Shown: in pieces, positions 1-8,079 of the stretch
Layout: every line of letters begins with the position of its first letter
Numbering within the stretch: position 1 is the stretch's first letter
IMG/VR virus record: IMGVR_UViG_3300008050_000027
Span: 1-64,000 of that record
Strand: one strand, 5' to 3'
DNA from: a virus
DNA length: 64,000 nt
Notes under the pieces: generated by a model
The model's input: only the letters and a program-made list of their open reading frames with translations
Told to the model about the DNA's origin: nothing
The model's database searches: none
Program-made: the position numbers and the translations under genes

Positions 1-455
1 CCTTTCATGTTTCCAATCAACAAACAATGAAGTCTAAATTCTTCTTTGGAAAGTTCTTTGTCATGAATCGAGAACTCCCTGTATTTAACATCCCCATTTT
101 CACAGAAAGTTTCATAAGCTGGACCATCTTCTCTGTGATATTTGTCATGAAGATAGAACTGTCTGATATAGACATTCCCATTTTCATAGAAAGATTCATA
201 AGCTGGACCATCTTCTCTGTGATATTTGTCATGAAGATAGAACTCCCTGTATTTAACATTCCCATTTTCATAGAAAGATTCATAAGCTGGACCATCTTCT
301 CTATGGTGGTTGCCATGAAGATAGAACTGTCTGGCATAAACATTCCCATTTTCATAGAAAGATTCATAAGCTGGACCATCTTCTCTATGGCGGTTGCCAT
401 GAAGATAGAACTCTCTATATTTAACATTCCCATTTTCGTAGAAAATTTCTTTCAT
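1..455 (-). CDS. HREDGPA tandem-repeat protein (C-terminus beyond window)
   Basis: This reading frame starts with ATG at 455 and stays open to the left edge (about 151 codons visible), so the gene is partial. The product is built of 28-residue repeats with the core HREDGPAYESFYENGNV followed by an aromatic/basic strand such as KYREFYLH. Five strands are visible, alternating between KYREF-type and Y(A/I)RQF-type. After the repeats comes the start of the family's C-terminal module (SKEEFRLHCLL), which is also present in the four related genes of this window. The family is seen in phages and giant viruses and resembles MORN-type beta-hairpin repeats, but has no established function. It is the last gene of a leftward cluster of four such genes. 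Confidence 0.8.
   Translation of the reverse strand, partial: MKEIFYENGNVKYREFYLHGNRHREDGPAYESFYENGNVYARQFYLHGNHHREDGPAYESFYENGNVKYREFYLHDKYHREDGPAYESFYENGNVYIRQFYLHDKYHREDGPAYETFCENGDVKYREFSIHDKELSKEEFRLHCLLIGNMK
63..440. repeat. In-frame 84-bp tandem repeats
   Basis: A near-identical 84-bp unit recurs, with its ATGAAGATAGAA landmark at 147, 231, 315 and 399 and a diverged copy at 63. The unit encodes 28 residues in the minus-strand frame. Copies alternate in type, so the higher-order period is about 168 bp, as expected from duplication of a two-unit block. Confidence 0.85.
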
Positions 456-566
456 TTTAGGCTTTTACCTGACAAAACCAATCCAGTAATACTGCTACTG
501 TATTTATTAATTATATTAATACATTAAATAACAAAGAGCACACTATAGATTAAAAGTGCTTATTAT

Positions 567-638
567 CTATTTATAGGTTTCTTTTAAAGCTTCAAAATCT
601 ATCTTAGAGTCTCCAGGCGTCTTATAACTATTATCATC
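567..638 (-). pseudogene. Chimeric gene remnant (repeat-protein segment fused to HREDGPA C-terminus)
   Basis: Directly after the stop codon of the upstream gene (639-641) the same frame continues as DDNSYKTPGDSKIDFEA followed by LKETYK and a stop at 567. The first part matches the GTTWCTA/LRV paralogs at 6692, 13315 and 60753 (DADINSYKTPGD, then after an 11-residue gap DDSKI-F-A). The end matches the ALEKTY or SLKETY terminus of the HREDGPA family. No start codon or binding site supports separate translation, so I read it as recombination debris or a C-terminal extension lost to a stop mutation. Confidence 0.55.
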
Positions 639-1079
639 TTACTTCTTTGTCATGCTAAATGTCGCCAGCCCATTGCCGACGTTCGTATATATAAAATTGA
701 CCTTCAATCTCTCAAATATGTAATTATTACATAATACATGCTTTATGTAAGTCTTTTCTAACGCATGTAAATTATTGTTTGCCAGCAAATAGATTCTATA
801 ATGCTCTACTGGCATCTTTTCGTCATTCAAGAAATAAAATTGACCGTCGATATTACCACTTGTACCGTAACATATAACAGCTGGACCATCTTCTCTGTGA
901 CGCTCGCCATCAACGGCATACTCATATCTACGTACTGCTCCGGGTTCGCGATATACTGTTATTGCAGGGCCAAGTTCATTATGCAAAACACCCTGGGGTC
1001 CTAGTGTATGCATCTCTCTTTCCACTTCACCAGAGTTGAAATAGAAGTGTGATATATGACTATCCATATGTTTTCTCAA
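639..1079 (-). CDS. HREDGPA-family protein with extended C-terminus
   Basis: The 146-residue product contains a degenerate repeat (VLHNELGPAITVYREPG) and a canonical one (GERHREDGPAVICYG), followed by the family C-terminal module (PVEHYRIYLLANNNLHALEKTY). Other members end at this ALEKTY, but here about 36 more residues follow without family resemblance, suggesting loss of the original stop. The start overlaps the preceding gene by 20 bases, so translation is probably coupled. Function unknown. Confidence 0.7.
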   Translation of the reverse strand: MRKHMDSHISHFYFNSGEVEREMHTLGPQGVLHNELGPAITVYREPGAVRRYEYAVDGERHREDGPAVICYGTSGNIDGQFYFLNDEKMPVEHYRIYLLANNNLHALEKTYIKHVLCNNYIFERLKVNFIYTNVGNGLATFSMTKK

Positions 1080-1386
1080 GTGCAGTAAAATTAGTAATTA
1101 GCAGCAAAAATACGCGAAACTCTTCCACAGAGAAGTAGTTACCTTGGATAGCGTAGAGCAATTCTTGTATGGTACCATCCTCATGATACATTATACAGGC
1201 AGGACCATCTTCCCTGTGGGCTGACCCATTCTTGTAATATTCTTCGTAATATTTGCTGCCGTCCCTATTAAATGACATATAAGCTGGCTCATCTTCTCGA
1301 TGAAGAACATCATTCATAAAATATTCACGGACACATAACTCGCCGCTAGGCCAAAGTTGATCTCTTTTAAATGATACTTCACTCAT
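1060..1386 (-). CDS. HREDGPA-family protein
   Basis: The 108-residue product has two repeats (LHREDEPAYMSFNRDG and AHREDGPACIMYHEDG) with the pattern of a basic strand, HREDGPA turn and aromatic strand, then the family C-terminal module ending FTALEKTYG. It overlaps its neighbours on both sides by 8 and 20 bases, consistent with one polycistronic message running left from the polymerase and homing-endonuclease genes. No catalytic motif, signal peptide or membrane segment is visible. Function unknown. Confidence 0.75.
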   Translation of the reverse strand: MSEVSFKRDQLWPSGELCVREYFMNDVLHREDEPAYMSFNRDGSKYYEEYYKNGSAHREDGPACIMYHEDGTIQELLYAIQGNYFSVEEFRVFLLLITNFTALEKTYG

Positions 1387-1612
1387 ATGTTTTTTCTAAC
1401 GCTTTATAATCATTTTTAACAAGTAGGTATAAGCGGTAATACTCCCTTGAGGCCAATACGCCACTCAGATAATAATCTTCATTATAGCTGTATGGACCAA
1501 AAAAAATAATTGCGGGCCCGTCTTCTCTATGAAGATGCCCATTATTCAAAATATACTTACATAAAAAAACTTTACCAGAAGCATACTTTTCAATATGTTT
1601 AGTTGATTTCAT
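1379..1612 (-). CDS. Short HREDGPA-family protein
   Basis: This 77-residue protein contains a single HREDGPAIIFFG repeat followed directly by the C-terminal module (SREYYRLYLLVKNDYKALEKTYE). It looks like the minimal unit of the family: one repeat plus the conserved end. Its start overlaps the stop of the homing-endonuclease gene by four bases (ATGA type). That coupling places the HREDGPA cluster downstream of a mobile element. Function unknown. Confidence 0.7.
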   Translation of the reverse strand: MKSTKHIEKYASGKVFLCKYILNNGHLHREDGPAIIFFGPYSYNEDYYLSGVLASREYYRLYLLVKNDYKALEKTYE

Positions 1613-3204
1613 AATTCTAATACATATTTAGAGTTTTTGCAACCCCAAATCTTAGAAACACCGGCGGCCCTAGCAACTTCTTTTTCTGGCACTCCATCTC
1701 GTGCTTTATATTTCGTTCTATTATACCGATGATTAAAGTCTGTCCACCAAAATCGTGCAACGGTTTTTTTATCAAAAATTAAACCTGCTTTGTCGTATGC
1801 ATGTGTATACCCAAATCTATCATCTGCGTATGAGATTATACGGGTATATTTCTCTTTTTTTGCCCACTTAATAGCAGCGCTAATAAGCTTAGACATTCCA
1901 CCGATGACAAAAGTCCCTTTTTTAAAGGCTAGTCTAGCAATTTCAATTTCGTGTGTATCAACGCTAAACACTTTTCTTCTTAGAGTTAAGGCGCCTAATA
2001 TTTCTCCATTCATCGACAATGATATTGCATGCTTAAATTTTACATTGCCGTCTAAATGGTTTTCATTCATAAACTGACTTGCTTGCTGCCTTGAGCAATC
2101 CTGTAATAAACACTTTCTAGCAAAATATCTTCTCGACATACCTAAATTATGTGAAATCATTGACTCAACTATTGAACGTTTGTCTCGCCATTCATCTTCG
2201 AAAATATGCAGTAATCTAATTCCTTGTTCTGAGCACATTTCCGTTTTTTGCTGATGTGATATGCATATCGCACCAGCTTTTTCTGAGTGCCAGTATAAAC
2301 CATTAAATTCTATTCCGAATTTGAACTCTGGAATAAAAACGTCTATTTCCTTAGGCTGAATTATTTCTCTGGTTGAGAATGCTTTGACACCTAAACTTTT
2401 TACGAATGTAAGAACCTCTTCTTGTGCTTTTGACGTCTTCCTAGGCGGAAAACAGATATAACATTGGCTGCCTTCATCTAAAGCTTTTAACGTCTTTCTT
2501 TGTAAAGTTTTGCACTTGATACACTCTACCTCAAGATGAGATTGATATGATTTATAGTCAAGCGTTGATGTCACTAGTTTAAAATCTTTTTCTCTTTTCT
2601 TTACCCTCTTTTCAATCTCATCTTGAGGCAGAAGTAATGAGGTTGATAACTTTATCAGCCGAGAGTCAGTATATTTTGTTAAACCCTTCGACCAAACTCC
2701 CCCATTTTTTTTGATGCCTTCTTTTACAGCAATGGATATTTTCTTTAGCCTTGGGTCTGTATACTTTGTTAAGCCCTTCGACCAAGAGGGCCCTTTAGAA
2801 AGATCATCATACGGGCCAGGAGTTTTTGGCTTTTTTGTCAATGCTCTAGCTTCGCTTATCTTTAAACAAGTCTCTTTTCTAATTTCCGGGTTATGTGCCC
2901 AATGCTTACCATCAAGCTGTGCTTTAGAGATAGACGCGCCTCGTAATTTTATTCTTTCATCATTATCTTTCGTTAAGCCCTCTTGCCATTTTCCCCTATG
3001 AGCTGGGCAGTATTTTTGATACCCACGTGAATTGCCTCTAAATTTTGGCTTATTAGAGCAAGAATCATAATCACATACTGGCGCTAAGCCGCCAAGCTTA
3101 ATTAAAACATACGACTCTTCACGGTTTATTGAATGTGTCCGTGCCAAATGTGTCGTTAAGCCGTTATAATTCTTAAACTCTCTATCGCATTTAGGGCATT
3201 TCAT
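1609..3204 (-). CDS. Free-standing homing endonuclease, Vsr/EDxHD-like
   Basis: The 531-residue protein begins with a C2H2-like zinc motif (CPKC with HLARTH), then a Cys-rich segment and three W-(S/Q)-(K/E)-GLTK-(T/N)-D-R repeats typical of DNA-recognition linkers in phage homing enzymes. A further Cys-pair zinc motif precedes a nuclease core with KEIDVFIPEFKFGIEFNGL, YWHSE and HIFEDEW, the acidic and histidine positions expected of a Vsr-type fold. The C-terminal part (RFWWTDFNHRYNR, then GAGVSKIWGC-like end) is shared with the second copy at 48456-50089. Its ATG overlaps the stop of the truncated Pol III alpha gene, which suggests it splits or invaded that gene. Specificity cannot be told from sequence. 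Confidence 0.8.
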   Translation of the reverse strand: MKCPKCDREFKNYNGLTTHLARTHSINREESYVLIKLGGLAPVCDYDSCSNKPKFRGNSRGYQKYCPAHRGKWQEGLTKDNDERIKLRGASISKAQLDGKHWAHNPEIRKETCLKISEARALTKKPKTPGPYDDLSKGPSWSKGLTKYTDPRLKKISIAVKEGIKKNGGVWSKGLTKYTDSRLIKLSTSLLLPQDEIEKRVKKREKDFKLVTSTLDYKSYQSHLEVECIKCKTLQRKTLKALDEGSQCYICFPPRKTSKAQEEVLTFVKSLGVKAFSTREIIQPKEIDVFIPEFKFGIEFNGLYWHSEKAGAICISHQQKTEMCSEQGIRLLHIFEDEWRDKRSIVESMISHNLGMSRRYFARKCLLQDCSRQQASQFMNENHLDGNVKFKHAISLSMNGEILGALTLRRKVFSVDTHEIEIARLAFKKGTFVIGGMSKLISAAIKWAKKEKYTRIISYADDRFGYTHAYDKAGLIFDKKTVARFWWTDFNHRYNRTKYKARDGVPEKEVARAAGVSKIWGCKNSKYVLEL

Positions 3205-5384
3205 ATTATTTCTATCGGTAACTTAATATCATCATCTTCATTGAGCAGCTTAGCCATTTTTAATTGACCATTGGTTAATCTTAGTTTTTGAAAAGAAAAT
3301 ACTTCTGTTACTGTACCATCATTAAATTCAAGCTCTAACTTATCATTTCCGCAGCGTTGAAGTATTAACTCTATACATCTCTGGATTATTCGTAACGTCT
3401 CTAGACCAAGCAAGTCAAATTTCACCCATCCAAGAGACTCAAGATGTTTGAAATGCATTCCCTCAACCCAAGGTGTTTGAGGTTCTTTTTTCGAAAGGAT
3501 AACAGGCATTTGCTCTGGAACATTCTCAGAAACAATAACACCTCCAGCATGCTTTCCTAGTGCTTTATTCTCCTTAAAAAGATTCTTAATTGGTTCACCA
3601 ACATGAGGGTACTTTTCAATAAACTCTCTAAATGGTTTACAATATTTGATGCCATCATCAAACTTAAGCTGGAATAAGTTCTTGTCATCACCCTGGCGTA
3701 GTACAGCTTTTCTTACATCATTGTCTAGCGTTTTTGTAGCTATATTAACTTCATCGAATGAAATTCCAAAGAACCTAGAAATATCCTTGATAAGTGATTT
3801 AAGTTGGAATGTATTGTAGTTTGAAATGGGAATAACATTCCTGTCACCAAATTTATCTTTAAGCAAGCCAATGAGCAAGTCACGATTGCCGACGTCTGAG
3901 TCGATATCTGGCATGCCTTGGCGGAATTTTGAAATAAATCTTTCAAAAATCAAGTCATACTTCAAGGGATCAATTTGTGTAATACCAAGGACATAATTAA
4001 CTAATGAACCTGCACCAGAGCCTCGACCACACCCTACGAGCATGTGCTCTGCAGCTATATCCATAATCGCTTTCATAGTCAAGAAGTATTCACAAAAATC
4101 ACGCTCTGTAATCGTCTCTAGCTCGAAAAGCAACCTTTCTTCGTAATCGCTTTTGCCAGCTAGACCCATTTTCTGCATGCCAATATTGCATAGATCACTT
4201 AATGCAGCGGCCGGTGTTGTATCTTTTGGTACAACATACGATGGCAATTTTATTCTCGTATCTGGCTCCACTGCTTCTATTTGATTGAATGCAATATCGT
4301 GTGTTCTTTCGATAGCATCAGCTACTAGTTGATCATCATACCAAGAAAACTCTTTTGGTGAGCGCTTGTATTCATCCCACATCTGGGACGCGTTCTTTGG
4401 GTACAACTCGCACTTTAAGTCCTCCACACTCTTAGGTATCTGTGTAGGATCAATTTCAGCGTAATTTAGCCACCCCAACTTCTTATAAATTTCCCTATCT
4501 TTCCATACTTCTGGTTTATAGTAGTGTGAATCAGCAGTTGCTATAAGAGGAATTCCTGTCTTTTTAGAAAGCTCCATCAGCATTCTATTGACAAGGTGTT
4601 GCGGCCCAAGCTTATTAAATTGTAATTCTAGATAAAAGTTTTCTTCGCCGACTGCATCAACGAGCCTATCAACAGAATTTTCTAACTTTTGTAGAACCTT
4701 GCTGCGGATATTATTGTCATCGACTAAGCTTGGTATAAGCTCTTCAAATGAGGCACTAGGAAACTCTGAAAATATATCATACGCTAGAGGGCCACCTATA
4801 CATGCTGTGGACACGACAAAGTCACCCTTGCACGCCTTAAGCATTGAAAGATCAATCCTAGGAAACCTATAGAAGCCCTCTAAATATCCTCTAGAGACTG
4901 TCTTGAATAAACTGGTAAGGCCCTTAGACGTCTTTGCCAGTACGACAAGGTGGTGCCGTCTCTTAATAGGGTCATAAAATTTTGAGAATTTTGATTCGTC
5001 TTCATTCTCGACCGTCGAACCATGTTGATTCTCATTCTTCAGCTTTTTCCCAGATTTTTTCTTTGTTTCATCAGAAGCTTGCTTCTGACGGCGCCATTCA
5101 TCGAGATCTGGATGCATATAAACTTCGCATCCAGGAATGAACTTAAAATTTCGGCCTTGCTTTTCTAAATCTTTTGCAAAAAGATACGCATGAGCGTAAC
5201 TATTCATGTGGCCATGGTTTGTTATCGCAAGAGCGCTACGATGAGCTTCCTCTTTTGTATTTTCTAGTACAAAGTTAAAGTGCTCTTGGGGTAAGCCCAT
5301 GCCATCGAAAGTCGAAAACCCATCATGAGCATGTAAGCCAACGAATTTTGTCGGTTTCAACACAATATTACTTTTCTCTTTCAT
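3201..5384 (-). CDS. dnaE: DNA polymerase III alpha subunit, N-terminal part (PHP and palm)
   Basis: The 727-residue product starts with a PHP domain (GLHAHDGFSTFDG, ITNHGHM) and continues into the family C palm with GCGRGSGAGS and the catalytic PDIDSD; it also has GKHAGGVIVSE and VKFDLLGL, the segment that carries the third catalytic acid in bacterial DnaE. Bacterial alpha subunits run to about 1100-1200 residues, so the rest of the fingers, the clamp-binding region and the OB domain are absent. The last 45 or so residues (from about 680) have no DnaE counterpart and look like a Hint-domain strand pattern. The stop overlaps the homing-endonuclease start. A C-terminal half would be expected further left, outside this window. 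Confidence 0.85.
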   Translation of the reverse strand: MKEKSNIVLKPTKFVGLHAHDGFSTFDGMGLPQEHFNFVLENTKEEAHRSALAITNHGHMNSYAHAYLFAKDLEKQGRNFKFIPGCEVYMHPDLDEWRRQKQASDETKKKSGKKLKNENQHGSTVENEDESKFSKFYDPIKRRHHLVVLAKTSKGLTSLFKTVSRGYLEGFYRFPRIDLSMLKACKGDFVVSTACIGGPLAYDIFSEFPSASFEELIPSLVDDNNIRSKVLQKLENSVDRLVDAVGEENFYLELQFNKLGPQHLVNRMLMELSKKTGIPLIATADSHYYKPEVWKDREIYKKLGWLNYAEIDPTQIPKSVEDLKCELYPKNASQMWDEYKRSPKEFSWYDDQLVADAIERTHDIAFNQIEAVEPDTRIKLPSYVVPKDTTPAAALSDLCNIGMQKMGLAGKSDYEERLLFELETITERDFCEYFLTMKAIMDIAAEHMLVGCGRGSGAGSLVNYVLGITQIDPLKYDLIFERFISKFRQGMPDIDSDVGNRDLLIGLLKDKFGDRNVIPISNYNTFQLKSLIKDISRFFGISFDEVNIATKTLDNDVRKAVLRQGDDKNLFQLKFDDGIKYCKPFREFIEKYPHVGEPIKNLFKENKALGKHAGGVIVSENVPEQMPVILSKKEPQTPWVEGMHFKHLESLGWVKFDLLGLETLRIIQRCIELILQRCGNDKLELEFNDGTVTEVFSFQKLRLTNGQLKMAKLLNEDDDIKLPIEII

Positions 5385-5404
5385 ATATTTTTTCTATGTA
5401 GTTG

Positions 5405-5557
5405 CTATCGATTTTTTTCTAAATCGAATGTTAAGTTTAAAATGGCAACCGCAAGTATATTCGCGGTGTGAGGTGTAATATTTATATTATCGAACAGCAA
5501 CATTGCTATGTTAGACTTGTATGCTTCATGTAAACCTTCATCACTAATGAGATACAC
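5405..5557 (-). CDS. Small hypothetical protein upstream of dnaE
   Basis: This 50-residue frame (VYLISDEGLHEAYKSN at its start) fills the gap between the nucleotidyltransferase gene and dnaE. I chose the GTG at 5557 because AAGGAG lies about 8 bases upstream. The same frame stays open upstream to the previous stop without an ATG. Composition looks coding (balanced acidic and aliphatic residues) and the stop lies 20 bases before the dnaE ATG. A competing ATG-led frame from the overlapping ATGA yields only 28 residues. Function unknown. Confidence 0.45.
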   Translation of the reverse strand: MYLISDEGLHEAYKSNIAMLLFDNINITPHTANILAVAILNLTFDLEKNR

Positions 5558-5588
5558 CCCATCAGTCTCCTTATTAATGAAAAGGAGT

Positions 5589-6632
5589 TCATCTTATTGT
5601 ATCCACAATTCGTGTAATGAACTCATCTGAGATATCAGTTGGTACACTTTTTGTTGTTACTGTCCAAATTTTATTTCCCTGATCTGTCCTTCCGTTTGAT
5701 TTTATAACAACATTATAGCTTGTAACACCCTTTTTTATTACTTCAACCAATGCGCCAGGTACGATCGTGTATAAACCCCTCTTCCTGCGATCAATCTCAC
5801 CGTTGATTAGATCTACTGGAGGTGGCATAGGGGCTCCCTCTTTCCTAAAGGCATAACTGCCCTCGTTTTCGACTGTAAATTTGCCAGCAAGTCTAGCCAA
5901 TTCTTCGTCAGACAACACACCTGGCCCGAACTTCATCAAGCCAGCTGCACAATATGACGATGGCTTTTTTTGTGTTTCACTGTGGAGCCAGTTAACCAAA
6001 TGAGCGCGCGTGTTCTTCTCAATCGTCTTATATCCATACTTCACGAAATACTTTTTTATGCGATTTGGAAAATAATTTCCAGGCCGGAGTGCTTTTAGTG
6101 TCTTTGATTTTTCTAATGCTTGTTGCTCAGGATGAATGTACGCATTATGCAGCGTGAATCCCACCATGCAATTGACAAAGTCAAAGTTTTTGAGCATTGT
6201 CACTGGATTTCCAAACTTTGATTTTATTACCTGTATCGTCATCCTTGGCCTACCTGGCATGTTTATTGTTGTTTGCTTGGCATGCTTTCCGTGCGTCTCA
6301 GACCAACGTAGACGGCGACTGCTGCCACCGTATATTATATACGACGGCAGCTCACTATACTGGATTTTGACTGCGAACTTCTCTAGACTTTCTACTACGG
6401 CTTTTACTTGGTTCTCGTCATAGCAGAAAACATCTAAATCACCGCCCTTAAGAAAATGCGTAAACACACACTTAGTAGAACCATCATTTAAAAGCTTTCG
6501 TATAAATCCACCAGCGACATAAGCACCAGCGTCTAAAATATAGTGAAGAGGAAAATATCTGTCTTCTACTAATTTTTTTAGGCCATCAACTTTTGAATAT
6601 AACCACTCAATGTCATGTTTCTCAATAATCAT
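5589..6632 (-). CDS. Polymerase-beta-fold nucleotidyltransferase-like protein
   Basis: The 347-residue product carries the signature of the nucleotidyltransferase fold: AGGFIRKLL followed by a GGDLDVF motif, where the two aspartates would bind metal. This resembles tRNA CCA-adding and other poly(A)-polymerase-like enzymes at the active site only; the rest is not recognised. The C-terminal third (GLYTIVPGALVEVIKKG) looks like a small beta domain. A second, unrelated nucleotidyltransferase lies at 23924-24880. Substrate unknown. It sits at the head of the dnaE transcript segment. Confidence 0.6.
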   Translation of the reverse strand: MIIEKHDIEWLYSKVDGLKKLVEDRYFPLHYILDAGAYVAGGFIRKLLNDGSTKCVFTHFLKGGDLDVFCYDENQVKAVVESLEKFAVKIQYSELPSYIIYGGSSRRLRWSETHGKHAKQTTINMPGRPRMTIQVIKSKFGNPVTMLKNFDFVNCMVGFTLHNAYIHPEQQALEKSKTLKALRPGNYFPNRIKKYFVKYGYKTIEKNTRAHLVNWLHSETQKKPSSYCAAGLMKFGPGVLSDEELARLAGKFTVENEGSYAFRKEGAPMPPPVDLINGEIDRRKRGLYTIVPGALVEVIKKGVTSYNVVIKSNGRTDQGNKIWTVTTKSVPTDISDEFITRIVDTIR

Positions 6633-6650
6633 TAAGAAATTATATAAAAT

Positions 6651-6670
6651 ATGGGATTTTTAATTCCCAT
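6651..6670. terminator. Short hairpin between repeat-protein and nucleotidyltransferase genes
   Basis: ATGGGA pairs with TCCCAT across an AT-rich loop. On the minus strand it follows the stop of the gene at 6692 and is followed by ATATTTTAT. The stem is only six base pairs, so termination is a weak inference. Confidence 0.3.
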
Positions 6671-6691
6671 TATTGTGACAAACTTTGTTTA

Positions 6692-8053
6692 CTATTTCTC
6701 CCAGCTGCGAGTTATTTTATTATATTTTCTTTTAGCCAACCTTCTATTGTTAAAATTCTCATCATCAAACATACTAGCCAGTATTTCAGGTGTAACATCC
6801 GCGCTACGTATGACATGCCGTCGGATCTTTGGCACTTCATCTTTTGAAAACTTGACAAGGATTTCATGAGGGAGTCTTTTTCTGCCGGCGAGTTCCAACC
6901 TTACAAAATCGTCCCCGGCATCTGCGAGTCGCATTAGAGTGCTATCTGACGTCGACCTATGCCGTACGACGGCACCCATTACACGGAAAAAACTGTCATC
7001 TGCCAGCTTATCAAGCATATCAGGTGTTGCATCTGCGTGCCGAGCTACCATCATCCGGTCGCTGTCATTTTTGCTCAAAACAAGTTTCTCCAACTTTGCC
7101 ATAGATATACTTTTAGCGTAAGACTTAACGTCATCTGATAGTTTATAATCTGCGGCATTGGTAAGCATAGACATACTATACCCGCCGCCATCCTCATAGC
7201 GATCATTAATCTGATTAAGCAAGCTAAAGTATGGTGCCGGGCGTAATCCCTTAACAAGCTTTTTAAATCTAGGAACCGACTTCACAGCTTTTTTAATCTC
7301 AACTAGGGCCGGATGTTCTTTTATTTTTGCCGCATGACGTTCGATCGCCGCAAGCATCTCTTTATGCTCATCACCGAATGCATCACTAAACTCGAATTTA
7401 TTGTTATCTTGATCGACTGTTATATCATTTTGGTTAGGCATCCTGATTTTTCCATATACTACGCCAATTGACCACTTTTTACTCTCGTCATGTTTGTCAA
7501 GAATATAGTAAAGAATAACATCATTAGTTATTATGTAACTATAGAATAAATTCTCACCCTTGGTTCTTGCAGTGCACCATGTCGTGCCGCGCCCAAGCGC
7601 GCACGAAGCATTCACGCTTCTTGGCATCAGAATGACAAAATTGTCTGATTCATAAACCTTATCAGCATCGCCAGATGCTGCCTTGAAACCTATCTTAGAG
7701 TCATCAGGAAGCTCTTCAAGCTTCCGGTGTAGATCCCCAGGGGTCTTATAGGAATTAATATCAGCGTCTTTACCTTTAAGTTTCTGTCTATTTTTAGCAT
7801 CATCAAATGATATGACCAAGGGAGAAATATCTCTTAAGGGTTCATTATTTGAACGTGAAACACGTTCAAGCCATGTAAGATATTGCTTTAGTTTGGCTTG
7901 CGGTAGAACTTGAAGCTTTTCAAATGCTTCATCCCACTCTTCCGGTGACCTACTAGATTTTTCCTTAATATTATCGATGACACCTTCGTGAAGAAGTCGT
8001 TCATTGAAGCATTTTGAAATAGCTTCACGAAGGTGTTTTATCTTTACAAGCAT
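6692..8053 (-). CDS. GTTWCTA-domain protein with HEAT/LRV-type repeats, paralog 1
   Basis: The 453-residue protein has three parts. Residues 1-30 form a leader (MLVKIKHLREAIS to RLLHEG) that ends in LxE-G, like a T4 prohead-protease site. About residues 35-240 are a domain conserved in all three paralogs, with PEEWDEAFEKLQVLPQAK, DADINSYKTPGDLH and ALGRGTTWCTARTKGENLF. The rest is a set of roughly 24-residue helical repeats (ATPDMLDKLADDSFFRV type) resembling leucine-rich variant/HEAT repeats. I do not recognise the GTTWCTA domain's activity; its invariant Trp-Cys-Thr might be structural or catalytic. Packaging in the capsid is an inference from the leader. Confidence 0.7.
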   Translation of the reverse strand: MLVKIKHLREAISKCFNERLLHEGVIDNIKEKSSRSPEEWDEAFEKLQVLPQAKLKQYLTWLERVSRSNNEPLRDISPLVISFDDAKNRQKLKGKDADINSYKTPGDLHRKLEELPDDSKIGFKAASGDADKVYESDNFVILMPRSVNASCALGRGTTWCTARTKGENLFYSYIITNDVILYYILDKHDESKKWSIGVVYGKIRMPNQNDITVDQDNNKFEFSDAFGDEHKEMLAAIERHAAKIKEHPALVEIKKAVKSVPRFKKLVKGLRPAPYFSLLNQINDRYEDGGGYSMSMLTNAADYKLSDDVKSYAKSISMAKLEKLVLSKNDSDRMMVARHADATPDMLDKLADDSFFRVMGAVVRHRSTSDSTLMRLADAGDDFVRLELAGRKRLPHEILVKFSKDEVPKIRRHVIRSADVTPEILASMFDDENFNNRRLAKRKYNKITRSWEK

Positions 8054-8079
8054 TAAAGATAATTATAGGTTATATGTCA

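Noticed and set aside
63-440. Regular 84-bp repeats as a CRISPR array
   Set aside because: The repeats are contiguous, have no unique spacers and are in frame as a 28-residue protein repeat.
17-527. Long frames on both strands other than the HREDGPA frame at the left edge
   Set aside because: They are by-products of the 84-bp repeat having no stops in several frames; the HREDGPA frame has family members elsewhere and a shared C-terminal module.
3150-3260. Truncation of Pol III alpha as a simple frameshift
   Set aside because: No other frame downstream continues DnaE sequence; the overlapping frame is the complete homing endonuclease starting with its zinc finger.
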